Below the pieces are notes generated by a model that was not told the DNA's origin, ran no database searches, and saw only the letters and a list, made by a program, of their open reading frames with translations. Of a stretch of DNA of 64,000 nt, positions 9,531 through 18,516 are shown in pieces. The stretch lies in contig JAPKAD010000001.1 in the NCBI GenBank assembly GCA_028825445.1, positions 124,001 to 188,000 of the forward strand. The letters run 5' to 3'. The position numbers and the translations under genes were made by a program. The first letter of the stretch is position 1; every line of letters begins with the position of its first letter. Source of the stretch: Octadecabacter sp. Its GTDB lineage: Bacteria > Pseudomonadota > Alphaproteobacteria > Rhodobacterales > Rhodobacteraceae.

Positions 9531-10139
9531 ATGAATGAAAAATATATAAATCCGATACTGAAACAGGTCCTTGAACTAGGGCCAACTATAATTTTCTTCT
9601 TGATCTATTTACGCATCAAGGATGAGGTCTACTCTATTGGCGACACGGACTATTCAGGCTTCATCGTAGCTACGCTTGTATTCGTGCCTATTCTACTGGC
9701 TGCGATGGGGATTCTATGGATTATGACTGGAAAATTAAGTAGAATTCAAGTGTTTACGGCCTTTATGGTAATCTTCTTTGGCGGATTGACAGCATGGTTC
9801 AACGACGAGCGGTTCTTTAAAATGAAGACATCCATTGTTAATGGGATGTTCGCATTCATCCTTGGGATTGGGCTTTTGCGCAAAAAAAGCCTGCTGCAAT
9901 ATGTAATGGGCGATATGCTTCCCATGGAACAAGAAGGTTGGATGATCCTCACCAAGCGGCTGGCCTTAGGATTTGCGGCGTTGGCTGCGACAAACGAAAT
10001 TGTCTGGCGCACTATGTCGACAGATTCATGGGTGAAGATTGAAACATTTGCGTTTCCAGCAGCATTATTTTTGTTCTTGTGGGCGCAAATTGTGATGTTG
10101 GAAAAATATGTTATAAAACCGGACGTACCGAAATTGTGA
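9531..10139 (+). CDS. yciB: Inner membrane-spanning protein YciB (septation protein A family)
   Basis: This protein of about 202 residues is an integral inner-membrane protein with five or six hydrophobic helices. It carries the family pattern INPILKQVLELGPTIIFFLI, WFNDERFFKMKTSIVNGMFA and KRLALGFAALAATNEIVWR. YciB influences cell envelope synthesis and septation. I place the start at ATG 9531, because GGAAGG sits 12 bp before it; the in-frame GTG at 9522 lies too close to that ribosome site. A decayed membrane-protein gene lies just upstream. Confidence 0.92.
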   Translation: MNEKYINPILKQVLELGPTIIFFLIYLRIKDEVYSIGDTDYSGFIVATLVFVPILLAAMGILWIMTGKLSRIQVFTAFMVIFFGGLTAWFNDERFFKMKTSIVNGMFAFILGIGLLRKKSLLQYVMGDMLPMEQEGWMILTKRLALGFAALAATNEIVWRTMSTDSWVKIETFAFPAALFLFLWAQIVMLEKYVIKPDVPKL

Positions 10140-10528
10140 CCTATTTTAGTAAAACTTAAACGTTTTGACGGTTTTGGGAATTGGTTCTCTTAAGGAAAGC
10201 TTATCTGATCAAGCATGCCGAAAAACAGTGTTTTCAAAGCTAGATTGATTTTCCAACCTTGATGCAGCAATTTTTGGCTGATGCGCATCTTTCATTTAAC
10301 AACATTCAATCCCTTAATTTAACGCAATGTAATTCATGGTGATCACGCATCTTCCAGTTTTATTTATCCTGGAGACGACACATTTAAGGTTTGTGTCATC
10401 ACGGCAATTGCGACTTAATAGTCAATAGTATCATAATGTGCCTTATAATCCCTAAGCTTCACACCCAAACGCTTCTTGAAAATTAAACTTTGATACTGCG
10501 ACATTTTTAGATGGACCATTTAAAAATG
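10140..10528. other. Gene-free gap between yciB and the GST gene
   Basis: This is a 389 bp gap between convergent genes. I see no intact gene, no clear hairpin terminator and no RNA gene in it. Confidence 0.5.
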
Positions 10529-11224
10529 TTAATATTTTTTAAAAAGTGTGTCCTGTGCGGTCTTATTGCCTTTGTAGTCACCACGCTTTTCGGCAGCGAT
10601 TGCGCGCCCTTTCTGGACACCCGCGCGGGCAGTAACTGTATCAAGCCAGCGTCTCAAATTTGGTTTGTCATCTAGACTTTGTTGCTGGTCTTCCCAAAGC
10701 GAAGCCCAGCCCCAGATCGATATATCGGCGATTGAGTAAAAATCACCAGCTACGAATTCATGATTGGCAAGCTGACAATTCAAAACCCCATAAAGTCTCG
10801 CAGTTTCAGAGCGATATCGATCTTTAGAATAGGCATTATCTTGTGGTGGTTTCATGTTGGGCGCGTATTTCAAGAAATGATGTGCCTGACCCGCCATCGG
10901 ACCAAGACCGCCCATTTGCCACATTAACCATTGATCAACGGCAACGCGGTCACGTTCCGTTGGCCCGCCAAATTGACCAGTTTTGCGCGCAAGATATTGG
11001 AGGATCGCGCCAGACTCAAATACCGAAATAGATTCACCATCTGGCCCGACGTGGTCGGTGATCGCGGGTATTCGATTGTTGGGGGCAATGGTTAGAAAGT
11101 CTGTTTTAAACTGATCCCCTGAACCGATATCAATTAGATTGATGCGGTAGGGCAGCTCCATTTCCTCAAGTGCGATGGTGATTTTCCAGCCGTTGGGTGT
11201 GGGCCAGTAATAGAGATCGATCAT
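10529..11224 (-). CDS. Glutathione S-transferase family protein, YfcG-like
   Basis: This protein of about 231 residues has a thioredoxin-fold N-terminal domain at about 1-80 (MIDLYYWPTPNGWKITIALE, APNNRIPAI, ISVFESGAILQYLA) and an all-helical C-terminal domain (WLMWQMGGLGPMAGQAHHF). These strings closely match the YfcG/YghU subgroup, which acts as a glutathione-dependent disulfide oxidoreductase. The longer frame up to 11275 is unlikely to be used: ATG 11224 has AAAGGAG 8 bp upstream and matches the family N-terminus. It is divergent from metZ. The substrate is unknown. Confidence 0.88.
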   Translation of the reverse strand: MIDLYYWPTPNGWKITIALEEMELPYRINLIDIGSGDQFKTDFLTIAPNNRIPAITDHVGPDGESISVFESGAILQYLARKTGQFGGPTERDRVAVDQWLMWQMGGLGPMAGQAHHFLKYAPNMKPPQDNAYSKDRYRSETARLYGVLNCQLANHEFVAGDFYSIADISIWGWASLWEDQQQSLDDKPNLRRWLDTVTARAGVQKGRAIAAEKRGDYKGNKTAQDTLFKKY

Positions 11225-11411
11225 GATTTGGGCTCCTTTGGACTGACTGTGCCTGATGGTAATGCACAGTGGCAAGTGGCCGCGGCAAGGGGTGTTGACG
11301 ACGTTGTTAGGTGGGCGTATTTATTTTTAAAATGGTAATTAAATTGCCAGATTGTGGCCCACTTTAAAAGTTCCACTAAAAGGAAACGGGTCAGCCCTGA
11401 TACCTTGATCG

Positions 11412-11474
11412 GTGTTGGGGATTTGACGTTCCAAGCGAACGCAGATTAAAAACGTCCTGAAGGGACATGCTAAA
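11412..11474 (+). promoter_or_regulatory. Putative SAM-II-class riboswitch (H-type pseudoknot) in the metZ leader
   Basis: Two interleaved helices form a pseudoknot. GTGTT (11412-11416) pairs with AACGC (11438-11442), and GACGTT (11425-11430) pairs with AACGTC (11451-11456). The loop contains GGGATTTGA and the 3' end contains GCTAAA (11469-11474); both resemble conserved parts of the SAM-II core. A small GTCC/GGAC hairpin at about 11454-11466 contains the metZ ribosome site (AGGGA, 11461-11465). This layout and position fit SAM-dependent control of translation. The class assignment is by eye, and the inserted hairpin resembles long-loop SAM-II variants. Confidence 0.5.
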
Positions 11475-12652
11475 TGAAATATTGGAAGAAAAGTACCAAA
11501 GCGGTGCACGCAGGAACACGGCGCAGCCAGTACGGCGAAGTCAGTGAAGCCATTTTTCTGACGCAAGGTTTTGTTTATCCATCGGCGGAAGCTGCTGAAG
11601 CGCGATTCGAAAGCCCCGGTAAAGATGAGTTTATTTACGCCCGTTACGGTAATCCCACTGTGCGGATGTTTGAAGACCGCATGGCCGCCTTGATGGACTT
11701 TGAAGATGCATTCGCGTGTTCATCGGGTATGTCCGCCGTTAGTGGGGCTTTGATGGCGTTGCTAAAGGTGGGCGATCATGTTGTGTCGTCGCGAGCGCTT
11801 TTTGGATCGTGTCTTTATGTGCTTGAGGATATTTTGGTGCGTTTTGGGGTCAAAATTACACTGGTGGATGGCACTAACAATGCAGAGTGGGACGCTGCGA
11901 TTGAGCTCGACACAACATTGGTGTTCCTTGAAAGTATTTCAAACCCGACACTGGAAGTTGTGGACCTAAACCATGTCTGCAAAGTTGCCCACAAGGTTGG
12001 TGCTCTGGTCTTGGTGGACGACGCAATGGCCACACCGATACATTCCTATGCCGCCGACTGCGGAGCTGATATTGCCATCGTGTCGACTACCAAACACGTT
12101 GATGGGCAGGGGCGGATGCTAGGTGGAGTCATTACAGGAAGTCGTGATCTGATCCGTGGGCCCATTGAAGCCTACATGAAACATACCGGTGGTGCGATGA
12201 ACCCTTTCACAGCGTGGACCCACCTTAAGGGACTGGAAACGTTGGATTTGCGGGTTAATAAGCAATCGTCTACTACGATGGCTATTGCAAACGTTCTGGA
12301 CGATCACCCCCAAATAATCACCGTGCGGTACCCAACTCATTCAGCGCATCCACAGCACATATTGGCGTGCACACAGGGTGAAACGGGAGGGACTGTTTTG
12401 GCGTTTGAAATCAAGGGTGGCAAAGACGCCTGTTTCAAATTCCTCAATGGGTTGGAGTTATTTATCATCTCAAATAACTTTGCTGATGCGAAGTCTATAG
12501 TAACCCACCCGGCGACAACGACGCATCAAAGGTTGCCACAAGAACAGAAGGATCTGTTGGGGATTTCAGGTGGCTTGGTGCGGCTTTCGGCAGGGCTTGA
12601 AGATGCGGATGATCTGATTTCCGACTTGCTAGCTGCTCTGAATGCGATTTAG
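11474..12652 (+). CDS. metZ: O-succinylhomoserine sulfhydrylase
   Basis: This 392-residue PLP enzyme of the Cys/Met metabolism family converts O-succinylhomoserine and sulfide to homocysteine in methionine synthesis. It shows the family segments TKAVHAGTRRSQYGEVSEAI, YARYGNPTVRMFEDRMAAL and SSGMSAVSGALMALLKVGDH. The PLP lysine lies in STTKHVDGQGRMLGGVI, and RLSAGLEDADDLI lies near the C-terminus. The ATG overlaps the 3' end of the putative SAM-sensing leader, and AGGGA 8 bp upstream is the ribosome site. It is likely repressed when SAM is plentiful. Confidence 0.93.
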   Translation: MKYWKKSTKAVHAGTRRSQYGEVSEAIFLTQGFVYPSAEAAEARFESPGKDEFIYARYGNPTVRMFEDRMAALMDFEDAFACSSGMSAVSGALMALLKVGDHVVSSRALFGSCLYVLEDILVRFGVKITLVDGTNNAEWDAAIELDTTLVFLESISNPTLEVVDLNHVCKVAHKVGALVLVDDAMATPIHSYAADCGADIAIVSTTKHVDGQGRMLGGVITGSRDLIRGPIEAYMKHTGGAMNPFTAWTHLKGLETLDLRVNKQSSTTMAIANVLDDHPQIITVRYPTHSAHPQHILACTQGETGGTVLAFEIKGGKDACFKFLNGLELFIISNNFADAKSIVTHPATTTHQRLPQEQKDLLGISGGLVRLSAGLEDADDLISDLLAALNAI

Positions 12653-12792
12653 CATAATAGTGTTTACAGATATTCGTCATCACCATTATTGATCTAAAAC
12701 TATTAAAAATCCGTAGAAAGTAAAACAAATCTCAAAAAATACTGTACACATTCCCTTTAAAGGGCTTGCTTGGTGTGCCGAAGGGGGACGCG

Positions 12793-13899
12793 ATGAATAT
12801 CCAACCCAAAGAAATTAACTGTAACTTTACCCATAAAGACGCAGCTGAGGCACTGGCCTTGCTGCGCAACTGGGTGAGTCAAGTGACTGACGAAGAAGTT
12901 TCAGCGCTTGACCCTCTGGTATCACGTTTGGTGCCGGGCCGTGAAGTGTCGAATTATCCCGCACTGGCGCGTGCTTACCCCGAAGAATTTAAAGTGGATG
13001 ATGTTTATAAGGCGTCGATGCCAGACCTTCAAAACGGGCCTAGCAGTTTGATTAAAGGTGCAAAACGCGAGATCCAGCACGTTGGGATTAGCAATTTTCG
13101 CCTACCTATACGTTTCCATACCCGATCGAATGGTCATAATTTAACGCTTGAAACATCTGTTACCGGCACCGTTAGTCTTGAAGCTGAAAAGAAGGGCATC
13201 AACATGTCCCGCATCATGCGGACATTCTATAAACACGCTGAAGAAACGTTTAGTTTCGAGGTCGTGGATGCAGCCCTTGACGCTTATAAGACTGATTTAG
13301 ACAGCTTTGATGCCCGCATTATGATGCGTATGTCATTTCCGATGGAGGTGAATAGCCTAAGGTCCGGCCTTGTGGGGTATCAATACTATGACATTGCACT
13401 TGAACTGATCGAAACAGGTGGGCAGCGCAAAAAGATTGTACATCTTGATTACGTTTATGCATCGACATGTCCGTGTTCGCTGGAACTTTCAGAACACGCT
13501 CGTCAATTCCGTGGCCAACTTGCAACGCCACATTCCCAACGCAGTGTAGCGCGTGTGTCGGTTGAACTGGTGCCTGAGGGAGATGTTTTGTGGTTTGAAG
13601 ATCTGATTGATATGTGTCGCTTAGCAGTGCCTACCGAAACCCAAGTCATGGTCAAACGTGAAGACGAACAGGCGTTTGCCGAACTTAACGCAGCCAATCC
13701 GATCTTTGTGGAAGACGCTGCTCGGCTATTTTCTGAACAAATGCAAGCTGATCCACGCATCGCCGATTACCGTGTCATAGCAAGCCACCAAGAAAGCTTG
13801 CACAGTCATGATGCAGTGAGCGTTCTTACAGAAGGCACCACATTTGATGCGGAAAGCTTGGACCCAAGATTGTTTCAGTCGTTATTTCATGTGGGTTAA
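12793..13899 (+). CDS. folE2: GTP cyclohydrolase FolE2 (type IB)
   Basis: This 368-residue enzyme opens GTP to 7,8-dihydroneopterin triphosphate, the first step of folate (and queuosine) synthesis. Type IB markers are REIQHVGISNFRLPIRF, SRIMRTFYKHAEETF and YASTCPCSLELSEHARQ with its conserved Cys, followed by TPHSQRSVARVSVEL. ATG 12793 follows AAGGGGGA and is preferred to an upstream in-frame ATG at 12766. Type IB enzymes can use several metals, including Mn, instead of Zn. This enzyme supplies the FolB/FolP steps encoded about 19 kb downstream. Confidence 0.94.
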   Translation: MNIQPKEINCNFTHKDAAEALALLRNWVSQVTDEEVSALDPLVSRLVPGREVSNYPALARAYPEEFKVDDVYKASMPDLQNGPSSLIKGAKREIQHVGISNFRLPIRFHTRSNGHNLTLETSVTGTVSLEAEKKGINMSRIMRTFYKHAEETFSFEVVDAALDAYKTDLDSFDARIMMRMSFPMEVNSLRSGLVGYQYYDIALELIETGGQRKKIVHLDYVYASTCPCSLELSEHARQFRGQLATPHSQRSVARVSVELVPEGDVLWFEDLIDMCRLAVPTETQVMVKREDEQAFAELNAANPIFVEDAARLFSEQMQADPRIADYRVIASHQESLHSHDAVSVLTEGTTFDAESLDPRLFQSLFHVG

Positions 13900-15663
13900 C
13901 ATAAAATTCAGTTTGGGCGACGCTGTTTATTTTTAACATCAACAGCTTGAGTTTCACTCTATCAAAAATTTGCGTATAATCAGTGGTATTTTCTCCTTTT
14001 CTCGCTAGTTTTGGTTTTCTTCTATAACGACGTTTCCCTGTTCAATGTGCTTTCGCATAAGCGCAACATAGTTTTTTTTTGGCTTTCCAACTTTAACCAT
14101 TTTATCTCACGGTAGAGGTGAAGCCGGACCACACTCGAGTCAGTTATGTAAAGCATCTATCTCAATACTTTCTGGCTTTCCGGAATACATAGTTTTTGTT
14201 GCTTTTTCCTTGACCACCTTGTCATTATCGAATTTTTTTGACGCGCAAATACAACTTTCAAGCAAAGGGAATTTTCTGTTTGTTTGTGTGAGAAAAGCAA
14301 TAGCTCAGTTAAACTGGCTACCTGTGTTGAATCCATACACCCGAGCTCGGGCATCTCTATTAAAATGGTGACAGCGCAGACAAGGATAATTTAAGGAATT
14401 GAGTGTAGCCTTTTCACCGCTTGTGTCACCTTTGGGCTGGAATTTATCAGACGGCCAAACTCAGCGATTTGTTTATTAACTTGAGCAACGTAAGCTTTTA
14501 TTTGAAGGCTAGTGATGGACAGGTTTTGAGTTTTCAGACAGTTAACTCTGCTGGCTCAATCTTTGATAAATCCAAAAAACAAGCGCAGTTTTATCAGATC
14601 ATGTTGTACTTTTAGGCTGGCTCATTTGGCTTCAACATAAATTTATTTTCCATAAAGGCCAGTTTTTGGCATTTGGTGCCTAGACGGCAATTTTTAAATC
14701 CCCTTTAACAGGAAGTATCTAAACTTATGTGATCGTCTTGTACTTGAGCAAACCGTCGCGCCCGAAACAGGTTCACTTTTACTAATAGCAAGTGCGCACC
14801 TCAGGTTAGGTTCAACCCATTGTTGTAAAATACTAACACTTCATAAAGGACGCTAATAAATGCCGTTTTTGCGCAGAACTTAGAAAACACCTTTAATCCT
14901 GAAGCGCAGTTGTTAATAGGAATTGTCTTTAAGTCTTTTAGCTGGTGAATGCCCAAGGTGTTTTGAAATGCTTACACCAATGGAATTATTTGTTATATTT
15001 TATGTTTGTCCCATAGAGCTTCGTACCACTCTGTACCACCTCTCGGTAGATTGCTGCGCATCCTCCTGTTGCTCAGTTATTCAGGTCTTTAGTGAGAAAA
15101 GTAGTGGTTTCTAAAAAACTATTTTCTCAACAAAATAAGTGGTGTTGAATATTTTCTTAAAAAGTTGTCAATAGCACATTGAAGTTTGTTTATTTAAATT
15201 TTTTAAGTGAACGTACCCTTAAAATCAAACGCAGGATGAGGATTTTATAACCTAGTTCTGCAGCAAAACTTGATCTAAAGGCAGCTTACTCATCAGATAT
15301 TTTTTCCAGTAATTTGCCATTGTCTAAATTGCCCAAATGATCATTTTCAGTTTGAGTTGCCATTTCGAAACGAGCTGAGCCGTAGTCGACTGCGAAGAAT
15401 TAAGCGATATCTGCATGCACGAGTGTGGCGAGCGGGCAGTAAATTGTGGCAAAAGATACACTGCTATTTATGGATTTGGTACGATTATATAATTCTTCTG
15501 AGGTTGATTTTTAGTGGTTCTGCTCCAAAGTTGCAATAACGTTGCGGCGTTGATAAATTGTGCAGCTTCCTGCATCTTGTAGCATGTTTTTATTTTATCA
15601 GATTGGATTATTAGAATAGTATCTTTGAGAAATTTATAATGCTCAATGTAATCATAGCGGCTA
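13900..15663. other. Long gene-free region between folE2 and sitA
   Basis: About 1.76 kb contains only short frames without recognisable domains (for example 14157-14354 minus and 15357-15539 plus). On the minus strand at about 14007-14102 a 31-codon frame begins MVKVGKPKKNYVALMRKHIE, but it is too short to name. Overall this resembles eroded coding DNA. I saw no RNA gene or mobile element. Confidence 0.4.
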
Positions 15664-15665
15664 AT

Positions 15666-15680
15666 TGCGAATAGTTCTCA
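15666..15680 (+). promoter_or_regulatory. Putative Fur/Mur-type operator upstream of sitA
   Basis: TGCGAATAGTTCTCA is a 15-bp near-palindrome (five of seven symmetric pairs match) that resembles Fur-family metal-responsive boxes in alphaproteobacteria. It ends 8 bp before a consensus -35 box. Regulation of sit operons by the Fur-like Mur protein with manganese is known in rhizobia; its use here is inferred. Confidence 0.45.
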
Positions 15681-15687
15681 GTAGCAC

Positions 15688-15716
15688 TTGACAGTTGCGA
15701 CTGACTTGCATTTACG
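15688..15716 (+). promoter_or_regulatory. Putative sitA promoter
   Basis: A consensus TTGACA (15688-15693) is followed after 17 bp by TTTACG (15711-15716). The -35 is perfect and the -10 is weak. The -10 lies inside the inverted repeat CTTGCA-N9-TGCAAG (15705-15725). Confidence 0.45.
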
Positions 15717-15725
15717 GGTTGCAAG
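15705..15725. promoter_or_regulatory. Inverted repeat over the sitA -10 region, possible second operator
   Basis: CTTGCA (15705-15710) and TGCAAG (15720-15725) are perfect inverted repeats with a 9-bp spacer covering the -10 hexamer. A repressor bound here would block RNA polymerase. Which regulator would bind is unknown; the TGCA-rich sequence would fit a Fur-family member. Confidence 0.35.
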
Positions 15726-15746
15726 ATTCACTTAAAGGAGAACTAA

Positions 15747-16649
15747 ATGCAATCACGATTTTTAAAGTCGACATCAATCGCGGCTCTCTCTGTATTATTT
15801 GTGACCGGTGCCTTTGCGCAGGATCGCATGAAAGTTGTAACGACCTTTACTGTCCTTGCGGACATGGCTTCAAATGTTGCGGGTGACGCGGCTGATGTAG
15901 TTTCGATCACCAAACCGGGCGCTGAAATTCACGGCTACGAGCCAACACCGCAGGATATCGTGCGTGCTTCAGGTGCCGATTTAATTTTGTGGAATGGCAT
16001 GAACTTAGAACTTTGGTTCGAACAGTTCCTTAGCAATATGGAGGATGTGCCCTCTGCGACGCTTACGGATGGGATCGACCCGATTTCAATTTCAGGTGGC
16101 AGTTATGAGGGTAAGCCAAATCCACATGCTTGGATGGGTTTGGACAATGCTCTGATTTACATCGATAATATAGTCACAGCATTTTCTGAGCAGGATCCTA
16201 GTAACGCAGATGTCTATGCTGCGAATGCTGCTTCCTATAAAGAAGAATTGCGTGAGACAATTGAGCCGTTACGTGCTGCAATTGGTAACATCCCCGAGGA
16301 GAATCGCTGGCTAGTTACCTGTGAGGGTGCATTTAGCTATCTTGCACGTGATTTTGGAATGAAGGAATTATACCTTTGGCCGATGAACGCTGACCAAATG
16401 GGTACGCCGCAACAGGTTCGCGCAGTGATAGATGGTGTGAATGATAACGACATTCCCGTAGTGTTCTGTGAAAGTACCGTCAATACGGCTCCCGCCGAAC
16501 AGGTGGCCCGCGAAACGGGTGTAGCATATGGTGGAGTTCTTTATGTCGATAGTCTAAGCGAACCTGACGGTCCGGTGCCAACTTATCTTGACCTGCTCAG
16601 TGTGACATCGCGCACAGTTGCTAATGGTCTTACGTCCGCGACAAACTAA
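15747..16649 (+). CDS. sitA: Manganese/iron ABC transporter, periplasmic binding protein (SitA/TroA family)
   Basis: This 300-residue cluster A-I metal-binding protein has a signal peptide (MQSRFLKSTSIAALSVLF, cut after AFA-Q). Family metal ligands are visible as His in EIHGYEPTPQD, His in PNPHAWMGL, Glu in VVFCESTVN and Asp in LYVDSLSEPDGPVP. The His-His-Glu-Asp set and the lack of a His-rich loop point to Mn(II)/Fe(II) rather than Zn(II). It is first in the sitABCD operon, has AAAGGAG upstream and lies behind candidate Fur/Mur operators. A hairpin separates it from sitB. Confidence 0.93.
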   Translation: MQSRFLKSTSIAALSVLFVTGAFAQDRMKVVTTFTVLADMASNVAGDAADVVSITKPGAEIHGYEPTPQDIVRASGADLILWNGMNLELWFEQFLSNMEDVPSATLTDGIDPISISGGSYEGKPNPHAWMGLDNALIYIDNIVTAFSEQDPSNADVYAANAASYKEELRETIEPLRAAIGNIPEENRWLVTCEGAFSYLARDFGMKELYLWPMNADQMGTPQQVRAVIDGVNDNDIPVVFCESTVNTAPAEQVARETGVAYGGVLYVDSLSEPDGPVPTYLDLLSVTSRTVANGLTSATN

Positions 16650-16670
16650 GTCGCAACAACATTATGATAA

Positions 16671-16706
16671 ATAACCTGCGGCGCCAGTGCCGCAGGTTAT
16701 TTATTT
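16671..16706 (+). terminator. Hairpin between sitA and sitB, probable partial terminator
   Basis: ATAACCTGCGGC and GCCGCAGGTTAT form a perfect 12-bp stem (16671-16700) with a 6-base loop, followed by TTATTT. With sitB 42 bp downstream, it probably lowers expression of the membrane parts relative to the binding protein, or protects the sitA mRNA 3' end. Confidence 0.75.
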
Positions 16707-16741
16707 CTCATTGCTAGGGCTTTATTGCCAAAGGAAAGAAC

Positions 16742-17635
16742 ATGCTTGACGGTCAAAATCCTCCAAAACACAGTGATATTAAAACTAAAGTAGGCATCTC
16801 AGCGCAGGATGTGACCGTAACATACCGCAACGGTCACACTGCGCTTTGGAACGCGAGTTTTGAGGTTCCGCGCGGCACTGTTACGGCACTTGTTGGGGTG
16901 AACGGTTCGGGTAAGTCTACATTGTTCAAGGCAATAATGGGATTTGTTCCAGCTGCCAAAGGTACGATTAAAATCCTTGGCCTCGATGTAAAAGAAGCCC
17001 TTGCCAAGAATCTCGTGGCCTATGTGCCGCAATCTGAAGAGGTTGACTGGGCTTTTCCAGTGCTGGTTGAGGACGTCGTGATGATGGGGCGCTATGGCCA
17101 TATGGGTTTCTTGCGTCGCCCCAAGAAAGTCGACCATGATGCTGTCAATGAGGCCTTACGACGAGTCAACATGCAGGACTTTAGAACTCGTCAGATTGGT
17201 GAATTGTCTGGCGGTCAGCGCAAACGCGTATTCTTGGCGCGCTCTTTGGCGCAAGACGGGCAGGTGATTTTGCTGGACGAGCCGTTCACTGGCGTAGACG
17301 TGAAAACCGAAGAACAGATAGTCGGCTTGCTACGTGAATTGCGTGATGAAGGTCGCGTGATGCTGGTCTCGACCCACAACCTCGGGTCGGTTCCGGAATT
17401 TTGCGACCGCACGGTTTTGGTCAAAGGCACGGTCCTAAGTTATGGGCTGACGGAAACGACATTCACCCGCGAAAATCTTGAAGAAACGTTTGGTGGGGTA
17501 CTGCGGCATTTCACGCTTGGTGGCGATGCGCTGCATGATGATGAAGACGCGCGTTCAATCACGATTATTACCGATGACGAACGCCCGTTGGTTCAGTACG
17601 GCGACAAGACACAGCATTCGAAGCGAGGTGAATGA
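16742..17635 (+). CDS. sitB: Manganese/iron ABC transporter, ATP-binding protein
   Basis: This 297-residue ABC ATPase has Walker [14 protein letters not shown] at about residues 53-65, Q-loop [11 protein letters not shown], signature [15 protein letters not shown], Walker [13 protein letters not shown] and H-loop STHNLGS. It powers import of metal handed over by SitA through SitC and SitD. The start has AAAGGAAAG upstream. Its stop overlaps the start of sitC (ATGA), so the two are translationally coupled. Confidence 0.95.
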   Translation: MLDGQNPPKHSDIKTKVGISAQDVTVTYRNGHTALWNASFEVPRGTVTALVGVNGSGKSTLFKAIMGFVPAAKGTIKILGLDVKEALAKNLVAYVPQSEEVDWAFPVLVEDVVMMGRYGHMGFLRRPKKVDHDAVNEALRRVNMQDFRTRQIGELSGGQRKRVFLARSLAQDGQVILLDEPFTGVDVKTEEQIVGLLRELRDEGRVMLVSTHNLGSVPEFCDRTVLVKGTVLSYGLTETTFTRENLEETFGGVLRHFTLGGDALHDDEDARSITIITDDERPLVQYGDKTQHSKRGE

Positions 17636-18516
17636 TGCAATATTTACTCGAACCATTTACCTACGGCTTTATGATTAACGCGATGTGGGTGTCCGCCCTC
17701 GTCGGTGGCGTATGCGCATTTTTATCAGCATATTTGATGCTCAAAGGCTGGTCGCTGATCGGGGACGCGCTGTCCCATTCAGTTGTTCCGGGGGTGGCTG
17801 GGGCCTATATTCTTGGCTTACCGTTTGCGTTGGGCGCGTTCATTGCGGGCGGCCTTGCCGCGGGTGCAATGTTGTTCCTCTCAGAGCGGTCGGGCCTAAA
17901 GGTCGATGTGATCATTGGTCTGATTTTCACATCCTTCTTCGGGTTGGGTTTGTTCATCGTGTCGATCAACCCAATGTCGGTGTCAATTCAGACGATCACC
18001 ATGGGAAATATTTTGGCCATCACACCGGAAGACACCCTACAATTGGCGATCATCGGGTTTGTGTCGTTGGCCGTGTTGCTGGCTAAATGGAAAGACCTCA
18101 TGGTAACATTTTTTGATGAAAATCACGCGCGTACGATTGGTCTGCGCCCCGGCATGCTCAAGGCGGTTTTCTTCATTTTATTGTCTGCTTCTGTGGTTGC
18201 TGCCATGCAAACCGTCGGTGCTTTTCTGGTGATTGCCTTGGTCGTCACACCCGGGGCCACGGCCTACTTGCTTTGCGACAGATTTCCGCGTTTGATAATC
18301 ACATCCGTCGCCATTGGGTCGATCACCAGTTTCATCGGCGCTTATAGTAGTTATTTTCTAGATGGCGCGACGGGTGGCATCATCGTGACATTGCAAACTC
18401 TTATCTTTCTTGTGGCGTTTGTTTTTGCCCCAAAGCACGGGCTACTGGCTGCCAAACGCAAAGCCAAACAGGCGCTGGAACGTGGACCTGGCGATCTAGC
18501 AGCGGAGTTTAAATAA
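17632..18516 (+). CDS. sitC: Manganese/iron ABC transporter, permease
   Basis: This 294-residue inner-membrane permease of the ABC-3 (ZnuB/MntB) family has about eight hydrophobic helices. It starts [20 protein letters not shown] and carries the conserved [20 protein letters not shown] motif, followed by [21 protein letters not shown]-like segments near the C-terminal part. It overlaps both neighbours (ATGA with sitB and TAATG with sitD). With SitD it probably forms a heterodimeric channel. Confidence 0.94.
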   Translation: MMQYLLEPFTYGFMINAMWVSALVGGVCAFLSAYLMLKGWSLIGDALSHSVVPGVAGAYILGLPFALGAFIAGGLAAGAMLFLSERSGLKVDVIIGLIFTSFFGLGLFIVSINPMSVSIQTITMGNILAITPEDTLQLAIIGFVSLAVLLAKWKDLMVTFFDENHARTIGLRPGMLKAVFFILLSASVVAAMQTVGAFLVIALVVTPGATAYLLCDRFPRLIITSVAIGSITSFIGAYSSYFLDGATGGIIVTLQTLIFLVAFVFAPKHGLLAAKRKAKQALERGPGDLAAEFK

